A stretch of DNA of 64,000 nt. Origin: Devosia sp. FKR38. Its GTDB lineage: Bacteria > Pseudomonadota > Alphaproteobacteria > Rhizobiales > Devosiaceae. Location: NCBI RefSeq assembly GCF_005222805.1, contig NZ_STGC01000005.1:62001-126000 (forward strand), written 5' to 3'. A model generated the notes under the pieces. It saw nothing but the letters and a program-made list of their open reading frames with translations. It searched no databases and was not told the origin of the DNA. Positions within the stretch are counted from its first letter, which is position 1, and the number at the start of each line of letters is the position of its first letter. Below, piece after piece: positions 26,068-35,418 of the stretch. The translations under genes and the position numbers were made by a program.

Positions 26068-26273
26068 GTTTGCGTCAGGCCTTCCAGTCGGGCGGCGGAT
26101 CAACTGATGTCACCATACCGCCATAAGCACCTGGAAAAGCGGAATTCCAGGACCTCTCCCCTTGCATAATGGGGCAATGCTTAACGGGATGTTTACCATG
26201 TTTTCCCAAGAGTAACCTTTAGACCTTCGTGTTGACTCGCGGGGGGACCGTCTCTTGATGACAGGTAGACTCC

Positions 26274-29200
26274 ATGGCCCGCGCCTATTCAGTTCAGGAT
26301 CCGTCCGAGCATGTCAGCGATCCCTTGCCGGGCGATTGGCAGGCCCTGCGTGGCGAACTTGTTGCGCTGCTCGATCAGGTCGAGGGACGATATGCGCGCG
26401 TGGAAGAGCCCGATCCGGCGCTTTCCGGGCTGAGTGCACGGGTCCGCAACCTGCGCGATCAGGTCGTTGGTCCCGAGCCGTCCATCCGCCGCCGCGAGGC
26501 CCTGAGGACCGTCAAGCGCGCCGTCGATCGCTTCAGCGACCGCGACGAACTGGCCCGCCATGACGATGAACCCGACGCGCTGACCAGCGCCATTGCCGAA
26601 ATCCGCGGTCGTCAGATGTCGAGCTCGGCAGCAGCGCTCGGGCGCCGCGCCACCGACATGCCCGAGTTCCGCGAGCTCAACGCGCTGGTGGGGGGGCTCT
26701 CCGGGCGCCTCGAACGGCTCGAAGGCGAGCTCAAGCACCAGCGCACCGGCAGCAGCAGCGTGCAGGAAGTGGCCAGCCAGGTCGAACAGTTGACCCATGT
26801 GGTGGAGCTTTTGGCCGGCGCGGTGGGCGAGACTGGCCAGGTCAAGCGCCTGGAAGCCCAGATCGGCGCCCTTGCCGCCCTGATCGAGCAGGGGCCCAAG
26901 GTCGACCTCACCACCATCAACCGGCGACTGGACGATGTCTCTACCACCGTCAGCAAGCTGGCCGAACTGCAAGCCCAGCAGATGGAGCGCGAGATCATCC
27001 GCGAGGAGCGCATTGCCGCCCAGCCGCGGAACGACGCCGCCGCCCCTCTGCTGCCGGCCATGGAGGCCATCGAGCACAGCGTGCGCAACGTCTATGACCG
27101 TATCGATTCCATCGAGCGGAATGTGGCGCTGTCCTCCAGCGATTTCGAACGCCTGACCAGCGAGATGGCCGCCTTCACCCAGGCCATGAAGAATGGGCAG
27201 ACGGCGCCCGAAGGCCTGATCTACAAGGTCGAAGCGCTGGCCGATCGCATCGGCGGCTTTGAGGCGGCCAATGGCCATGTCGCCGGCCTCAAGCAGGACA
27301 TCGAAGACCTGCGCGACGCCGTCATGTCCGGCATGGAGCCGCGCTTCAACCGCATCGAGACCCAGATTGACGCCCTGTCCGAGCGCATGGTCCCGGCCGG
27401 CGACAGTGTCCAGGTCGAGAGCCAGCTCAAGCAGCTGATGGCTCGCATGGACGAGACCAGCGCCCAGCTCAACGGCCTGGCCAAGCTCTATTCCAAGTCC
27501 GGTGACAGCGCCGACCTCGAAGCCATGGCGACCCTGGTCGCCGAACGCACCAGCGACGCGCTGACCCGCAAGGCCCCGGCGCCGGTGGCCATGTTCGGCC
27601 CCGATAGCCTCAAGAGCATTGAAGATCGCCTGACCGGCCTGATCAAGACGGCCGGCAAGACGCCCGACTATGAGACGCTGGCAGACCTTGTCGCCGAGCG
27701 CACGTCGCGGGCCGTGGCCAAGTCGGCGCTGCCCGCCGCCCCAGCCGAGCGGTCCGGCCAGGACATGGATGCGTTTGAAGAACGCGTGACGGCCCTGCTC
27801 AACACGGCGGGCCGCGACACCGCCGAGCGGCTCGCGCGCCTTGAGGCCGCCCTCACCAGCCGCAGTGATACGCTGCCCACCGCATTGGCGGCCCGGCCTG
27901 AACCTGTCGCCCCCAAGGCACCGGTGGAAGCTGTGGCGCCTGCCGCAGCTGCGCCGTCCAAGCCGGCCTCGGCCGCGACGCCGTCGGGCAATCGCTCCGA
28001 CCGTCTGGATGCCATGCTGGCCGCCCTGTCGCGGCCCAAGGACGACGCGCACAGCGACGCCATGCCCAAGAACCCGGCCGATGATGCGCCGCTGATCGAT
28101 CCCGGCTTCAAGGAAGACGGTCCGGTCCGCTCGGCCCTGGCTGCCAAGACCGGCATCATGGCACCCGTTGCAAGCGAGCCCGAGGCCGCGCCGGCCCGGC
28201 CCAGCTTCGACCCGGCTGCCGTGCAGCGGCCGCCACGCCCGCAGTCGAGCTTTGCCGAACCCGCTGCCAGCTTTGCGGCGCCGCAACCAGCACCTGTTGC
28301 CGCGCCCGAGGCACCTGTGGCCCAGAACAGCACCAGCACCTTTGTCGCGGCGGCCCGTCGCGCCCAGCGCGCCCGCACCGAGACCGTCAGCGAGGCCGTG
28401 ACCGGCGGTTCGGCCATCAGTCGCGCCCTGTCGCGCTTCATGCCGGACAAGAGCGCCGCCCCCAGCGATCCCGACGCCATGCCCGAAGCCCCGGCGAAGC
28501 CGGCAAAGCCCGCCAAGGCACCGCGCGCCGAAAAGCCGGCCAAGCCCGCCAGGGCGGCCAAGCCCGCGCCGGCCGTAGCGGCGCCGAGCATCGGCAGCGG
28601 TCCGCTGGAACTGTCGGGCAACGAACCCAGCTTCCTCACCCGCTATCGCCGCCCGCTGCTGCTGGCCGCCGCGCTGGTTGCGGTGTCCATGCTCGCGCTC
28701 AACCTCGTCATGCAGCGCATGTCGACCGACGCACCCGCAGCGCCGGCCCCGGTGCCGACTGAAAACACAGCGCCGCCGCTGTCTTCCGGCGAGCCCACGG
28801 CCACCGATGATGTCTCGCTCGTGCGGCCGCAGCCGCGCGTCATCGACATGATCGACGATACCGCCACCGCCTCGATCAACCCGAATGCATCGAGCTTCTC
28901 GCGCGCCAATATTGAAACCACGGCCATGCCGCCCTCGCTGCTGGCCGATACGGCGCCCAACCTGGCCATGACCCGGTCCAATGGCAGCGCGCCTGTGATT
29001 GCGCCGGAAACCACCGGCAGCATTCCCGACACCGTGGCGGCAACGCCCACGACCTTCGATCTGCCCCCCGAGGCCATTGGCCCCGAGCCGCTGCGTCAGG
29101 CCGCCGCCGATGGCGACTCGCGCGCCCAGTTCGAAGTGGCCGCCATCTATGCCGAAGGCCAGGCCATCGCGCAGGATTATGCCCAGGCCGCCGTGTGGTA

Positions 29201-29909
29201 CGAGCGGTCTGCAGCGCAGGGCTTCGTGCCGGCGCAATACCGCCTCGGCAATCTCTATGAGACCGGCACCGGCGTCGAAAGGGACATCGAAGTCGCCAAG
29301 CTCTGGTACCAGCGCGCGGCCGACGCCGGCAATCGCATGGCCATGCACAATCTGGCCGCGCTCTATGCCGGTGGCCAGTTGGGCGAACAGGCCTTTGAGA
29401 CGGCTGCCGAATGGTTCAATCGCGCCGCGGCCCGCGGCATGACCGACAGCCAGTTCAACCTGGGCATGCTCTATGCCCGCGGCCTGGGCGTCGATCAGGA
29501 TTTCGAGCAGTCCTACAAATGGTTTGCCCTGGCCGCTCGCGGTGGCGACGTTGATGCTGGCAAGGCGCGCGACGACATTGCTAAGTCGCTTAGTGCCGAT
29601 GCCGTCAGCAAGATGGGCGCCGAAGTCGCCGCCTGGAAGGCTGAGCCGATCGATCTGGCTGCCAATTTCGCCCCCATCGGCACCTGGTCTGCTGATTTCT
29701 CCCCCGGCGCGCCGATCACCCAGCGCGAGACCATCGCCAAGGTGCAGCAGGCGCTGTCCAAGCTCGGCTTTGATGTCGGCACGCCCGATGGCGTAGCCGG
29801 CCCCAAGACCACCGAGGCCGTCAAGGCCTTCGAGCGCGGCACGGGCATGAGCGAGACGGGCAAGATCAATCCGCGCCTGCTGGCTGTGCTGGGCAGCCAG
29901 CCCGTCTGA
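26274..29909 (+). CDS. PodJ-like polar organiser with Sel1 repeats and peptidoglycan-binding domain
   Basis: 1,211 residues. The order is a long cytoplasmic coiled-coil region (about residues 20-560, Glu/Gln/Ala-rich heptads), a low-complexity Ala/Pro/Lys linker (about 560-780), and one transmembrane segment (RPLLLAAALVAVSMLALNLV, about 788-807). Outside the membrane come a Thr/Pro-rich periplasmic linker, three to four Sel1 repeats (about 940-1090, e.g. ARAQFEVAAIYAEGQAI and VPAQYRLGNLYETGTGVERD), and a C-terminal peptidoglycan_binding_1 domain (VQQALSKLGFDVGTPDGVAG). This is the layout of Caulobacter PodJ, which organises the cell pole. ATG 26274 is chosen by family fit; AGG lies ten bases upstream. 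Confidence 0.82.
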   Translation: MARAYSVQDPSEHVSDPLPGDWQALRGELVALLDQVEGRYARVEEPDPALSGLSARVRNLRDQVVGPEPSIRRREALRTVKRAVDRFSDRDELARHDDEPDALTSAIAEIRGRQMSSSAAALGRRATDMPEFRELNALVGGLSGRLERLEGELKHQRTGSSSVQEVASQVEQLTHVVELLAGAVGETGQVKRLEAQIGALAALIEQGPKVDLTTINRRLDDVSTTVSKLAELQAQQMEREIIREERIAAQPRNDAAAPLLPAMEAIEHSVRNVYDRIDSIERNVALSSSDFERLTSEMAAFTQAMKNGQTAPEGLIYKVEALADRIGGFEAANGHVAGLKQDIEDLRDAVMSGMEPRFNRIETQIDALSERMVPAGDSVQVESQLKQLMARMDETSAQLNGLAKLYSKSGDSADLEAMATLVAERTSDALTRKAPAPVAMFGPDSLKSIEDRLTGLIKTAGKTPDYETLADLVAERTSRAVAKSALPAAPAERSGQDMDAFEERVTALLNTAGRDTAERLARLEAALTSRSDTLPTALAARPEPVAPKAPVEAVAPAAAAPSKPASAATPSGNRSDRLDAMLAALSRPKDDAHSDAMPKNPADDAPLIDPGFKEDGPVRSALAAKTGIMAPVASEPEAAPARPSFDPAAVQRPPRPQSSFAEPAASFAAPQPAPVAAPEAPVAQNSTSTFVAAARRAQRARTETVSEAVTGGSAISRALSRFMPDKSAAPSDPDAMPEAPAKPAKPAKAPRAEKPAKPARAAKPAPAVAAPSIGSGPLELSGNEPSFLTRYRRPLLLAAALVAVSMLALNLVMQRMSTDAPAAPAPVPTENTAPPLSSGEPTATDDVSLVRPQPRVIDMIDDTATASINPNASSFSRANIETTAMPPSLLADTAPNLAMTRSNGSAPVIAPETTGSIPDTVAATPTTFDLPPEAIGPEPLRQAAADGDSRAQFEVAAIYAEGQAIAQDYAQAAVWYERSAAQGFVPAQYRLGNLYETGTGVERDIEVAKLWYQRAADAGNRMAMHNLAALYAGGQLGEQAFETAAEWFNRAAARGMTDSQFNLGMLYARGLGVDQDFEQSYKWFALAARGGDVDAGKARDDIAKSLSADAVSKMGAEVAAWKAEPIDLAANFAPIGTWSADFSPGAPITQRETIAKVQQALSKLGFDVGTPDGVAGPKTTEAVKAFERGTGMSETGKINPRLLAVLGSQPV

Positions 29910-29943
29910 CCGCCGTCAGATCAGTCTGACCAACGTCAGATCG
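29904..29943 (+). repeat. 20-bp tandem repeat overlapping the PodJ-like stop codon
   Basis: Two units, GTCTGACCGCCGTCAGATCA and GTCTGACCAACGTCAGATCG, follow each other, and a third decayed unit begins GTTTGACAC at 29944. Each unit contains the dyad GTCTGAC-NNNN-GTCAGA, so the RNA can form alternative short hairpins just after the stop. No T-run follows directly. Confidence 0.7.
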
Positions 29944-30099
29944 GTTTGACACACAATCTTGGTTTGACACCCACAGGGCGCATGCCTAATCCCAGACTAA
30001 ACTCTGGTCCCTGCCTGAAAAGGTGGGGGCCTTTGACCTCTTGTTGACGGTCACTCCTGTAGGCTGGCCGTCGTCTTAGTTTCGAACGGATTTCTGGTC

Positions 30100-31026
30100 T
30101 TGCAGATCTATCTGCCGATCGCCGAGCTTTCCGTGAACCTCTTCTTTCTCGTGGGAATCGGAGGGGCAGTCGGATTCCTGTCGGGCCTGTTCGGCGTCGG
30201 CGGCGGCTTTCTGCTGACTCCCCTGCTGATCTTTTCTGGCGTGCCGGCTTCCGTGGCCGTTGCTTCGGTCACCGGCCAGGTCGTGGCCGCCTCGACCTCC
30301 GGCGCGCTCAGTCACTATCGACGCGGCGGCGTGGATCTGCATCTGGCCATGTATCTGGTGCTCTCGGGCATTCTGGGAGCGGTCGCCGGCGTTGCGGTCT
30401 TTGCCGTGCTGCGCGAGGCCGGCCAGCTCGATCTCGTCATTTCCGTGGGCTTTTTGGTGCTGCTCGGCTCGGTGGGCGTCTTGATGCTCATCGAATCCTC
30501 GCGGGCCATGCTCAAGGCCCGCAAGGGCGTGGTGGTGCGCGAGCGCCTGCCCAACCAGCACAACTGGATCCACGGCCTGCCGATGCGGGTGCGTTTCAAG
30601 AAATCGCGCCTCTATATCAGCGTGCTGCCCGTCCTGGTCATCGGTCTGTTCATCGGCTTTGTCGGGTCGCTCCTGGGCATCGGTGGTGGTTTCATCATGG
30701 TGCCGGCGCTGGTCTATCTGCTGCGCGTGCCCGGCAGCATGGTCATCGGTACCTCGCTGGCCCAGGTCGTGGCCATGATGGCGGTGACCACAATGCTGCA
30801 TGCCGTGCAGAGTCAGAGCGTGGACATTCTGCTTGCCTTCTGTCTGATGGTGGGAGGCACCGTCGGCGCCCAGTTCGGGGCCTCGGCTGGCAAATATCTG
30901 CGCGGCGAACAGCTGCGCGGCCTATTGGCCCTGCTGGTGCTGGCCGTCGCCATCCGCTTCGGCCTCTCGCTGATTATCACGCCATCGGACGTGTTCTCCA
31001 TGGCGGTGCAGGGGATCCGGCAATGA
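30100..31026 (+). CDS. TauE/SafE family sulfite/anion exporter-like permease
   Basis: 308 residues, TTG start (MQIYLPIAELSVN is the usual family N-terminus; the ribosome-binding site is weak). Eight or so membrane segments form two related halves, each with the family motif: GFLSGLFGVGGGFLLTPLL near residue 25 and FVGSLLGIGGGFIMVPALV near residue 186. The family exports sulfite, sulfoacetate or related anions. Its stop overlaps the TIGR02186 gene (ATGA), a conserved alphaproteobacterial pair. Confidence 0.88.
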   Translation: MQIYLPIAELSVNLFFLVGIGGAVGFLSGLFGVGGGFLLTPLLIFSGVPASVAVASVTGQVVAASTSGALSHYRRGGVDLHLAMYLVLSGILGAVAGVAVFAVLREAGQLDLVISVGFLVLLGSVGVLMLIESSRAMLKARKGVVVRERLPNQHNWIHGLPMRVRFKKSRLYISVLPVLVIGLFIGFVGSLLGIGGGFIMVPALVYLLRVPGSMVIGTSLAQVVAMMAVTTMLHAVQSQSVDILLAFCLMVGGTVGAQFGASAGKYLRGEQLRGLLALLVLAVAIRFGLSLIITPSDVFSMAVQGIRQ

Positions 31027-31784
31027 TGCGGCTCTGGGTCCTTGCGCTGGCTCTCCTGGCCCTGGTACTGCCCGCCCAGGCCGAACGGCTCGTGTCGCAG
31101 CTGTCCAATGACTCGGTGGAAATCACCTCGAGCTTTGACGGCGAGCGCATGACCTTTTTCGGCTCCATCGCCCCCGACGCTGGCGCTACCGAGAAATTCG
31201 TCACCGGCCCTTTCCAGGTGGTGATCACCATCATCGGCCCGACCCAGGTCCGCGTGGCGCGTGAGAAGACCCATAATTTCGGCGTCTGGCTCAACACCGA
31301 TCAGGTGCAGTTCCAGAATTTCCCGAGCTACTTCCATGTACTCTCGAGCGCCCGGCTGACCGACATCAGCGACATTACCACGCTCACCACCAATGCCATC
31401 CTGCCCGAGGCCCATACCCTGGCCGCCAATACGGTCGACTTGTGGAAGTCTGCCGTGTTCGGCCGCGAATTGGTGCGCCTGATGACCGAGGAAGGCCTGT
31501 TCGGCGTGCAGGAAAACGGCGTCAATTTCCTCTCGGACAATTTCTACTCCGCGCGGCTGACCCTGCCCAGCAACGCTCCGCCGGGCGCCTATCTGGCCCA
31601 GACCTATGTCTTCAAGGATGGTGCCATCATTGCCCGCAAGTCCGAGGGCTTCTCGGTGCGCAAGATCGGCTTTGAGCGCTTTCTGGCGCTCTCGGCCGTG
31701 CAGCAGCCGCTGCTCTATGGCCTGGTCTGCGTGCTGCTGGCGCTGTTTACCGGCTGGCTGGGCGGCGTGGTCTTCCGCCGCTAG
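31023..31784 (+). CDS. TIGR02186 (Alph_Pro_TM) membrane-anchored periplasmic protein
   Basis: 253 residues. It has a signal peptide (LALALLALVLPAQAE), a beta-rich periplasmic domain containing VSQLSNDSVEITSSFDGER and ITIIGPTQVRVAREKTHNFG, and a single C-terminal membrane helix (LLYGLVCVLLALFTGWLGGVVF) ending in basic residues. The family is restricted to alphaproteobacteria and nearly always follows a TauE/SafE permease, so it probably works with it. The biochemical role is unknown. Confidence 0.85.
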   Translation: MMRLWVLALALLALVLPAQAERLVSQLSNDSVEITSSFDGERMTFFGSIAPDAGATEKFVTGPFQVVITIIGPTQVRVAREKTHNFGVWLNTDQVQFQNFPSYFHVLSSARLTDISDITTLTTNAILPEAHTLAANTVDLWKSAVFGRELVRLMTEEGLFGVQENGVNFLSDNFYSARLTLPSNAPPGAYLAQTYVFKDGAIIARKSEGFSVRKIGFERFLALSAVQQPLLYGLVCVLLALFTGWLGGVVFRR

Positions 31785-31793
31785 GGGCGACCT

Positions 31794-32501
31794 TTACGAC
31801 AGCACAAGCCGCCGGGGGCTGACCGGATAGGTGCGGTCCTTGCCCAGCATGGTCACTTCCAGCGACGGCAGGTGCAACAGCCCGGCGAAGGCCGGCGACA
31901 GGATGTTGATTGAACCGGTTGAGGCGCCATAGGCCGGCAGGATCATCAGCCGATTGTCATGCACAAAGCACGGCCGGCGCACCGAGCGGCCATCCATCTC
32001 GATATGGGCGGCCGGGTGCAGATGCCCGCAGATCAGCCCCTTGGCGCCGCGGCGCGGCTCGTGAGTCAGGGTGATATCGCCGATCGTGAGCTCGGGCTGG
32101 CTGGTGCCGCCCATGTCATGCGGCGCCGGATCGTGATTGCCGGTGAGCCAGACGCAGTCGACCATCGCGGTAATGGTATCGAGCCGCGCGCGGTCGGCTG
32201 GGGTGACCAGCCGGCTGGAATCGGCGCGGTGGAAACTGTCGCCCAGCGCAATCAGGCGGCGCGCCCCGGTGCGGCGCAGATCGCCCTCCAGCCGCGACAG
32301 CGTCATGGCGGTATCATAGGGCGGCAGCATCTGGCCGCGCCGGGCAAAGCTGGCCATTTTCTCGAAATGCAGATCGGCGACCAGCAGCGTGTCCTGCGCA
32401 TGCCAATAGAGCCCGCCCGAGGGCAGCGGCTCAAAGATCTGTCCGGCAAAGCGCACGATCGGCGTCTCCGTCTCGCTGGCCTGTACCTGAACCTGGCTCA
32501 C
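31794..32501 (-). CDS. pdeM: Ligase-associated DNA damage response endonuclease PdeM
   Basis: 235 residues. It is a calcineurin-like metallophosphoesterase with all metal motifs: DLHFEK, LGDSFHR, GNHD, a downstream THEPRRG and the GHLHPAAH loop. PdeM is known as the nuclease partner of the Lhr-like helicase in a DNA repair cluster. The GTG start overlaps the helicase stop (GTGA), showing translational coupling. The ATP-dependent ligase and exonuclease genes that often complete the cluster are not in this window. Confidence 0.9.
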   Translation of the reverse strand: MSQVQVQASETETPIVRFAGQIFEPLPSGGLYWHAQDTLLVADLHFEKMASFARRGQMLPPYDTAMTLSRLEGDLRRTGARRLIALGDSFHRADSSRLVTPADRARLDTITAMVDCVWLTGNHDPAPHDMGGTSQPELTIGDITLTHEPRRGAKGLICGHLHPAAHIEMDGRSVRRPCFVHDNRLMILPAYGASTGSINILSPAFAGLLHLPSLEVTMLGKDRTYPVSPRRLVLS

Positions 32502-34981
32502 CCGCCCAAAGCTTCCCGCATCATCTCGTCTGCTGCCTCAGCCATAGCCGATTCGCGGGCTTCGCCGAAAATGGGCACCTTGCCGATGTCGAGCATCAGC
32601 GGCACCGCGAGCGGCGAGATGCGGGCCAGGGGCCGGTGCACGATGTGGTTGCGGATGCGCGCCAGCATGTCGCCGAGCCGGGCGATGTCGAGCAACCCGC
32701 GTGCGGCGTCGCGGCGCGTCGCCTGGATCAGGATGTGGTCGGGCTCGTGCTGGTAGAGCACGTCATAGATGAGGTCGCTGCTCATGGTGATCTGGCGGCC
32801 CGATTTCTCCCTGCCGGGATGGCGACGTTCGATCAGGCCCGCAATGATGGCGCAGTTGCGGAAGGTGCGCTTCATCAGCGCCGATTCATCGAGCCAGGCT
32901 TCGAGGTCATCGCCCAGCATGTCCTGGGAAAACAGCTCGTCGAGCGACAGCCGGCCGGTCTTGATCAGCGCCGAGAGATCGCCCAGCCCCCAGATGGCCA
33001 GGGCATATTCGGTGGCGACAAAGCCCAGCGGCCGGGCGCGGGCGCGCTCCAGCCTGCGGGTGAGCAGCATGCCCAGGGTCTGATGCGCCAGCCGGCCCTC
33101 AAAGGGATAGCAGACCAGATAATTCAGCGTGCCGCGCGGAAAGGTCTCGACGAGGAGGCTTTCGCGCTGCGGCACCAGCGACACCTCGGCTTGCAGCCGC
33201 AGCCAGTCGCTGACCTGATCGGGCAGCTTATGCCAGTCCTCGGGCGTGTCCATGATGCGGCGCACCCGCTCGGCCAGATAGGTCGAGAGCGGGAACTTGC
33301 CGCCCATGTAGCTGGGGATCTTGGGATTGTTGGACTGCGCGCGGCTCACGAAGGCCTCGTTGTCGCGCATGCCCTCGAAGGCGACGATCTCGCCGCCGAA
33401 CATGAAGGTGTCGCCCAGCAAGAGCGTGCCGAAGAAATATTCCTCCATTTCGCCCAGCACGCGACCACCGGCGCCGACCGGGCTTTGCGACTGGCCCTTG
33501 TTGAGCCCGCGCGGGCGGATCAGCCGCACGCGGACCATGGGCTCTTCGATAATGGTGCCGATGTTGAGCCGGTATTGTTGCACCACCTGCGGATTGGTCA
33601 CCCGCCACAGCCCGTCCTCGGTGCGCTTGAGCTTGGCATAGCGCTCATAGGCCTTAAGGGCATAGCCGCCGGTGGCGACGAACTCAAGCACGCGGTCGAA
33701 CTGGCTGCGCGGCAGATCGCGATAGGGCCAGGCATGGCGGATTTCGTCATAGAGATCGTCGGCAGCAAAGGGCGCAGCACAGGCCATGCCGAGCACATGC
33801 TGGGCCAAAACGTCATAGCCGCCGCTGACCGGATCTTCGCTGTCCTGATGGTTCTCGGCGACGGCCTCCAGCGCCGCCTCGCATTCGAGCACCTCGAAAC
33901 GGTTGGAGGGCACCAGCATGGCTTTCGAGGGTTCATCGAGCCGGTGATTGGCACGGCCGATGCGTTGCAGCATGCGCGAACTGCCCTTGGGCGCGCCGAC
34001 CTGCACCACGAGGTCCACATCGCCCCAGTCGATGCCCAGGTCGAGCGTCGAGGTACAGACCACGGCCTTGAGCGCGCCCGCCACCATGGCGCTCTCCACC
34101 TTGCGGCGCTGCTCGACCGAGAGCGAACCGTGGTGCAGCGCGATGGGCAGCATGTCGTCATTGATGGACCACAGGCCCTGGAACAGCATTTCGGCCTGGC
34201 TGCGCGTGTTGACGAACAGCAGCGTCGTGCGGTGCTGCTTGATGGCCTCGTAGAGGTCACGATGCGCATAATTGGCCGAATGGCCGGCCCAGGGCACGCG
34301 CTCGCTGCTGTCAAGAATGCTCAGCACCGGCGGCGCGCCGCCCGAAGCGGTCAGAAGCTGCGTTGCGCGCTGCGGCAAAGGCGCAGCGATCCACTCAGCC
34401 AACAGGTCCGGCCGAGCCACCGTGGCGCTGAGCGCCGTGATCTGCAGATTGGGCGCCAGCCGGGCAATGCGCGCAATGGCCAGCGACAGCAGCTCGCCGC
34501 GCTTGGAGGTGACCAGCGCATGCAACTCGTCCAGCACGATGCGCTTGAGCGAACCAAAGAACAGCTCGGCATGCGGATGGCTGATCAGCAGGCACAACTG
34601 TTCCGGCGTGGTCAGCAGAATATGCGGCGGCTTGGCACGCTGCCGGGCGCGCTTGCTGGCCGGCGTATCGCCGGTGCGCGTCTCGGCACTGATCTTGAGG
34701 CCCATCTCCAGGATGGGCGTATTGAGATTGCGCTGCACGTCCACCGCCAGCGCCTTGAGCGGGGAAATATAGAGCGTGTGCAGCCCTTCATGGCTGCCGT
34801 CGGCCAAATCGACCAGCGTGGGCAGGAACCCCGCCAGCGTCTTGCCGGCACCGGTGGGGGCGATCAGCAGCGCCGAGGCGCCCGCCTGCCAACTGGCCAG
34901 CACATCAAGCTGATGCTGCCGCGGGAACCAGCCCTTGCGCGCAAACCAGTCGGTGATGACGGGAGGCAGGGTCGTGGTCAC
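32498..34981 (-). CDS. Ligase-associated DNA damage response DEXH-box helicase (Lhr-like)
   Basis: 827 residues from GTG 34981, which matches the family start MTTTLPPVITDWFARKGW; reading from 35053 would add 24 non-homologous residues. It is a superfamily 2 helicase: Walker A APTGAGKTLAGFLP (about residue 43), DELH box in RIVLDELHALVTS, SAT in ALSATVARPD, and motif VI QRIGRANHR. The C-terminal half is the long Lhr-type winged-helix and beta-barrel region. It is translated together with pdeM and probably unwinds damaged DNA for it. Confidence 0.92.
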   Translation of the reverse strand: MTTTLPPVITDWFARKGWFPRQHQLDVLASWQAGASALLIAPTGAGKTLAGFLPTLVDLADGSHEGLHTLYISPLKALAVDVQRNLNTPILEMGLKISAETRTGDTPASKRARQRAKPPHILLTTPEQLCLLISHPHAELFFGSLKRIVLDELHALVTSKRGELLSLAIARIARLAPNLQITALSATVARPDLLAEWIAAPLPQRATQLLTASGGAPPVLSILDSSERVPWAGHSANYAHRDLYEAIKQHRTTLLFVNTRSQAEMLFQGLWSINDDMLPIALHHGSLSVEQRRKVESAMVAGALKAVVCTSTLDLGIDWGDVDLVVQVGAPKGSSRMLQRIGRANHRLDEPSKAMLVPSNRFEVLECEAALEAVAENHQDSEDPVSGGYDVLAQHVLGMACAAPFAADDLYDEIRHAWPYRDLPRSQFDRVLEFVATGGYALKAYERYAKLKRTEDGLWRVTNPQVVQQYRLNIGTIIEEPMVRVRLIRPRGLNKGQSQSPVGAGGRVLGEMEEYFFGTLLLGDTFMFGGEIVAFEGMRDNEAFVSRAQSNNPKIPSYMGGKFPLSTYLAERVRRIMDTPEDWHKLPDQVSDWLRLQAEVSLVPQRESLLVETFPRGTLNYLVCYPFEGRLAHQTLGMLLTRRLERARARPLGFVATEYALAIWGLGDLSALIKTGRLSLDELFSQDMLGDDLEAWLDESALMKRTFRNCAIIAGLIERRHPGREKSGRQITMSSDLIYDVLYQHEPDHILIQATRRDAARGLLDIARLGDMLARIRNHIVHRPLARISPLAVPLMLDIGKVPIFGEARESAMAEAADEMMREALGG

Positions 34982-35121
34982 GGCGTCACCGCTTCCCCTT
35001 TGCGGGGGCGGCCGGACGGGAGTGGGGGAACGTCCACAAACTTGCCAACACACACCTTCATGAAATCACATTTGACTCTATATGATGGTCACACCTCACA
35101 ACAGGGCGGCGGACCATATCC

Positions 35122-35418
35122 ATGAGCGATCCCTATCCCAGTCAGACCCCGCCGCGCCGCTCGGCGCTGGAGCGCTTCTTTGGCGGCAGCCCCGGGGGCG
35201 TTGTCGTCCGCCTGGTGCTGCTCTCGCTGGTGGTGGGCTTTCTGATGAGCCTGTTTGGCGTTGATCCGCAGGACATTATCCGTGGCGCGGTCGATCTGGT
35301 GCGCGACGCCATGCGCGATGGCTTCGGCGTGTTCCGCAGCCTGGGCGCCTATATCGTCACCGGCGCCGTGCTGGTGGTGCCCATCTGGCTGGTCATCCGA
35401 CTGGCGAAGGCCCGATAA
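35122..35418 (+). CDS. Small membrane protein, DUF6460-like
   Basis: 98 residues. Two hydrophobic helices (VVVRLVLLSLVVGFLMSLFG and SLGAYIVTGAVLVVPIWLVI) flank an amphipathic stretch DIIRGAVDLVRDAMRDGFGV. It matches a small membrane-protein family of Hyphomicrobiales (DUF6460, from memory). The TAA stop overlaps the ATG of the next kinase gene (TAATG). Function unknown. Confidence 0.7.
   Translation: MSDPYPSQTPPRRSALERFFGGSPGGVVVRLVLLSLVVGFLMSLFGVDPQDIIRGAVDLVRDAMRDGFGVFRSLGAYIVTGAVLVVPIWLVIRLAKAR

Noticed and set aside
26289-29348. 1,019-codon antisense frame across the PodJ-like gene
   Set aside because: Biased His/Gly/Arg composition and exact antisense position to a coiled-coil gene with recognisable domains.
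32636-35125. 829-codon antisense frame across the helicase gene
   Set aside because: Shadow; the minus strand carries all SF2 helicase motifs.
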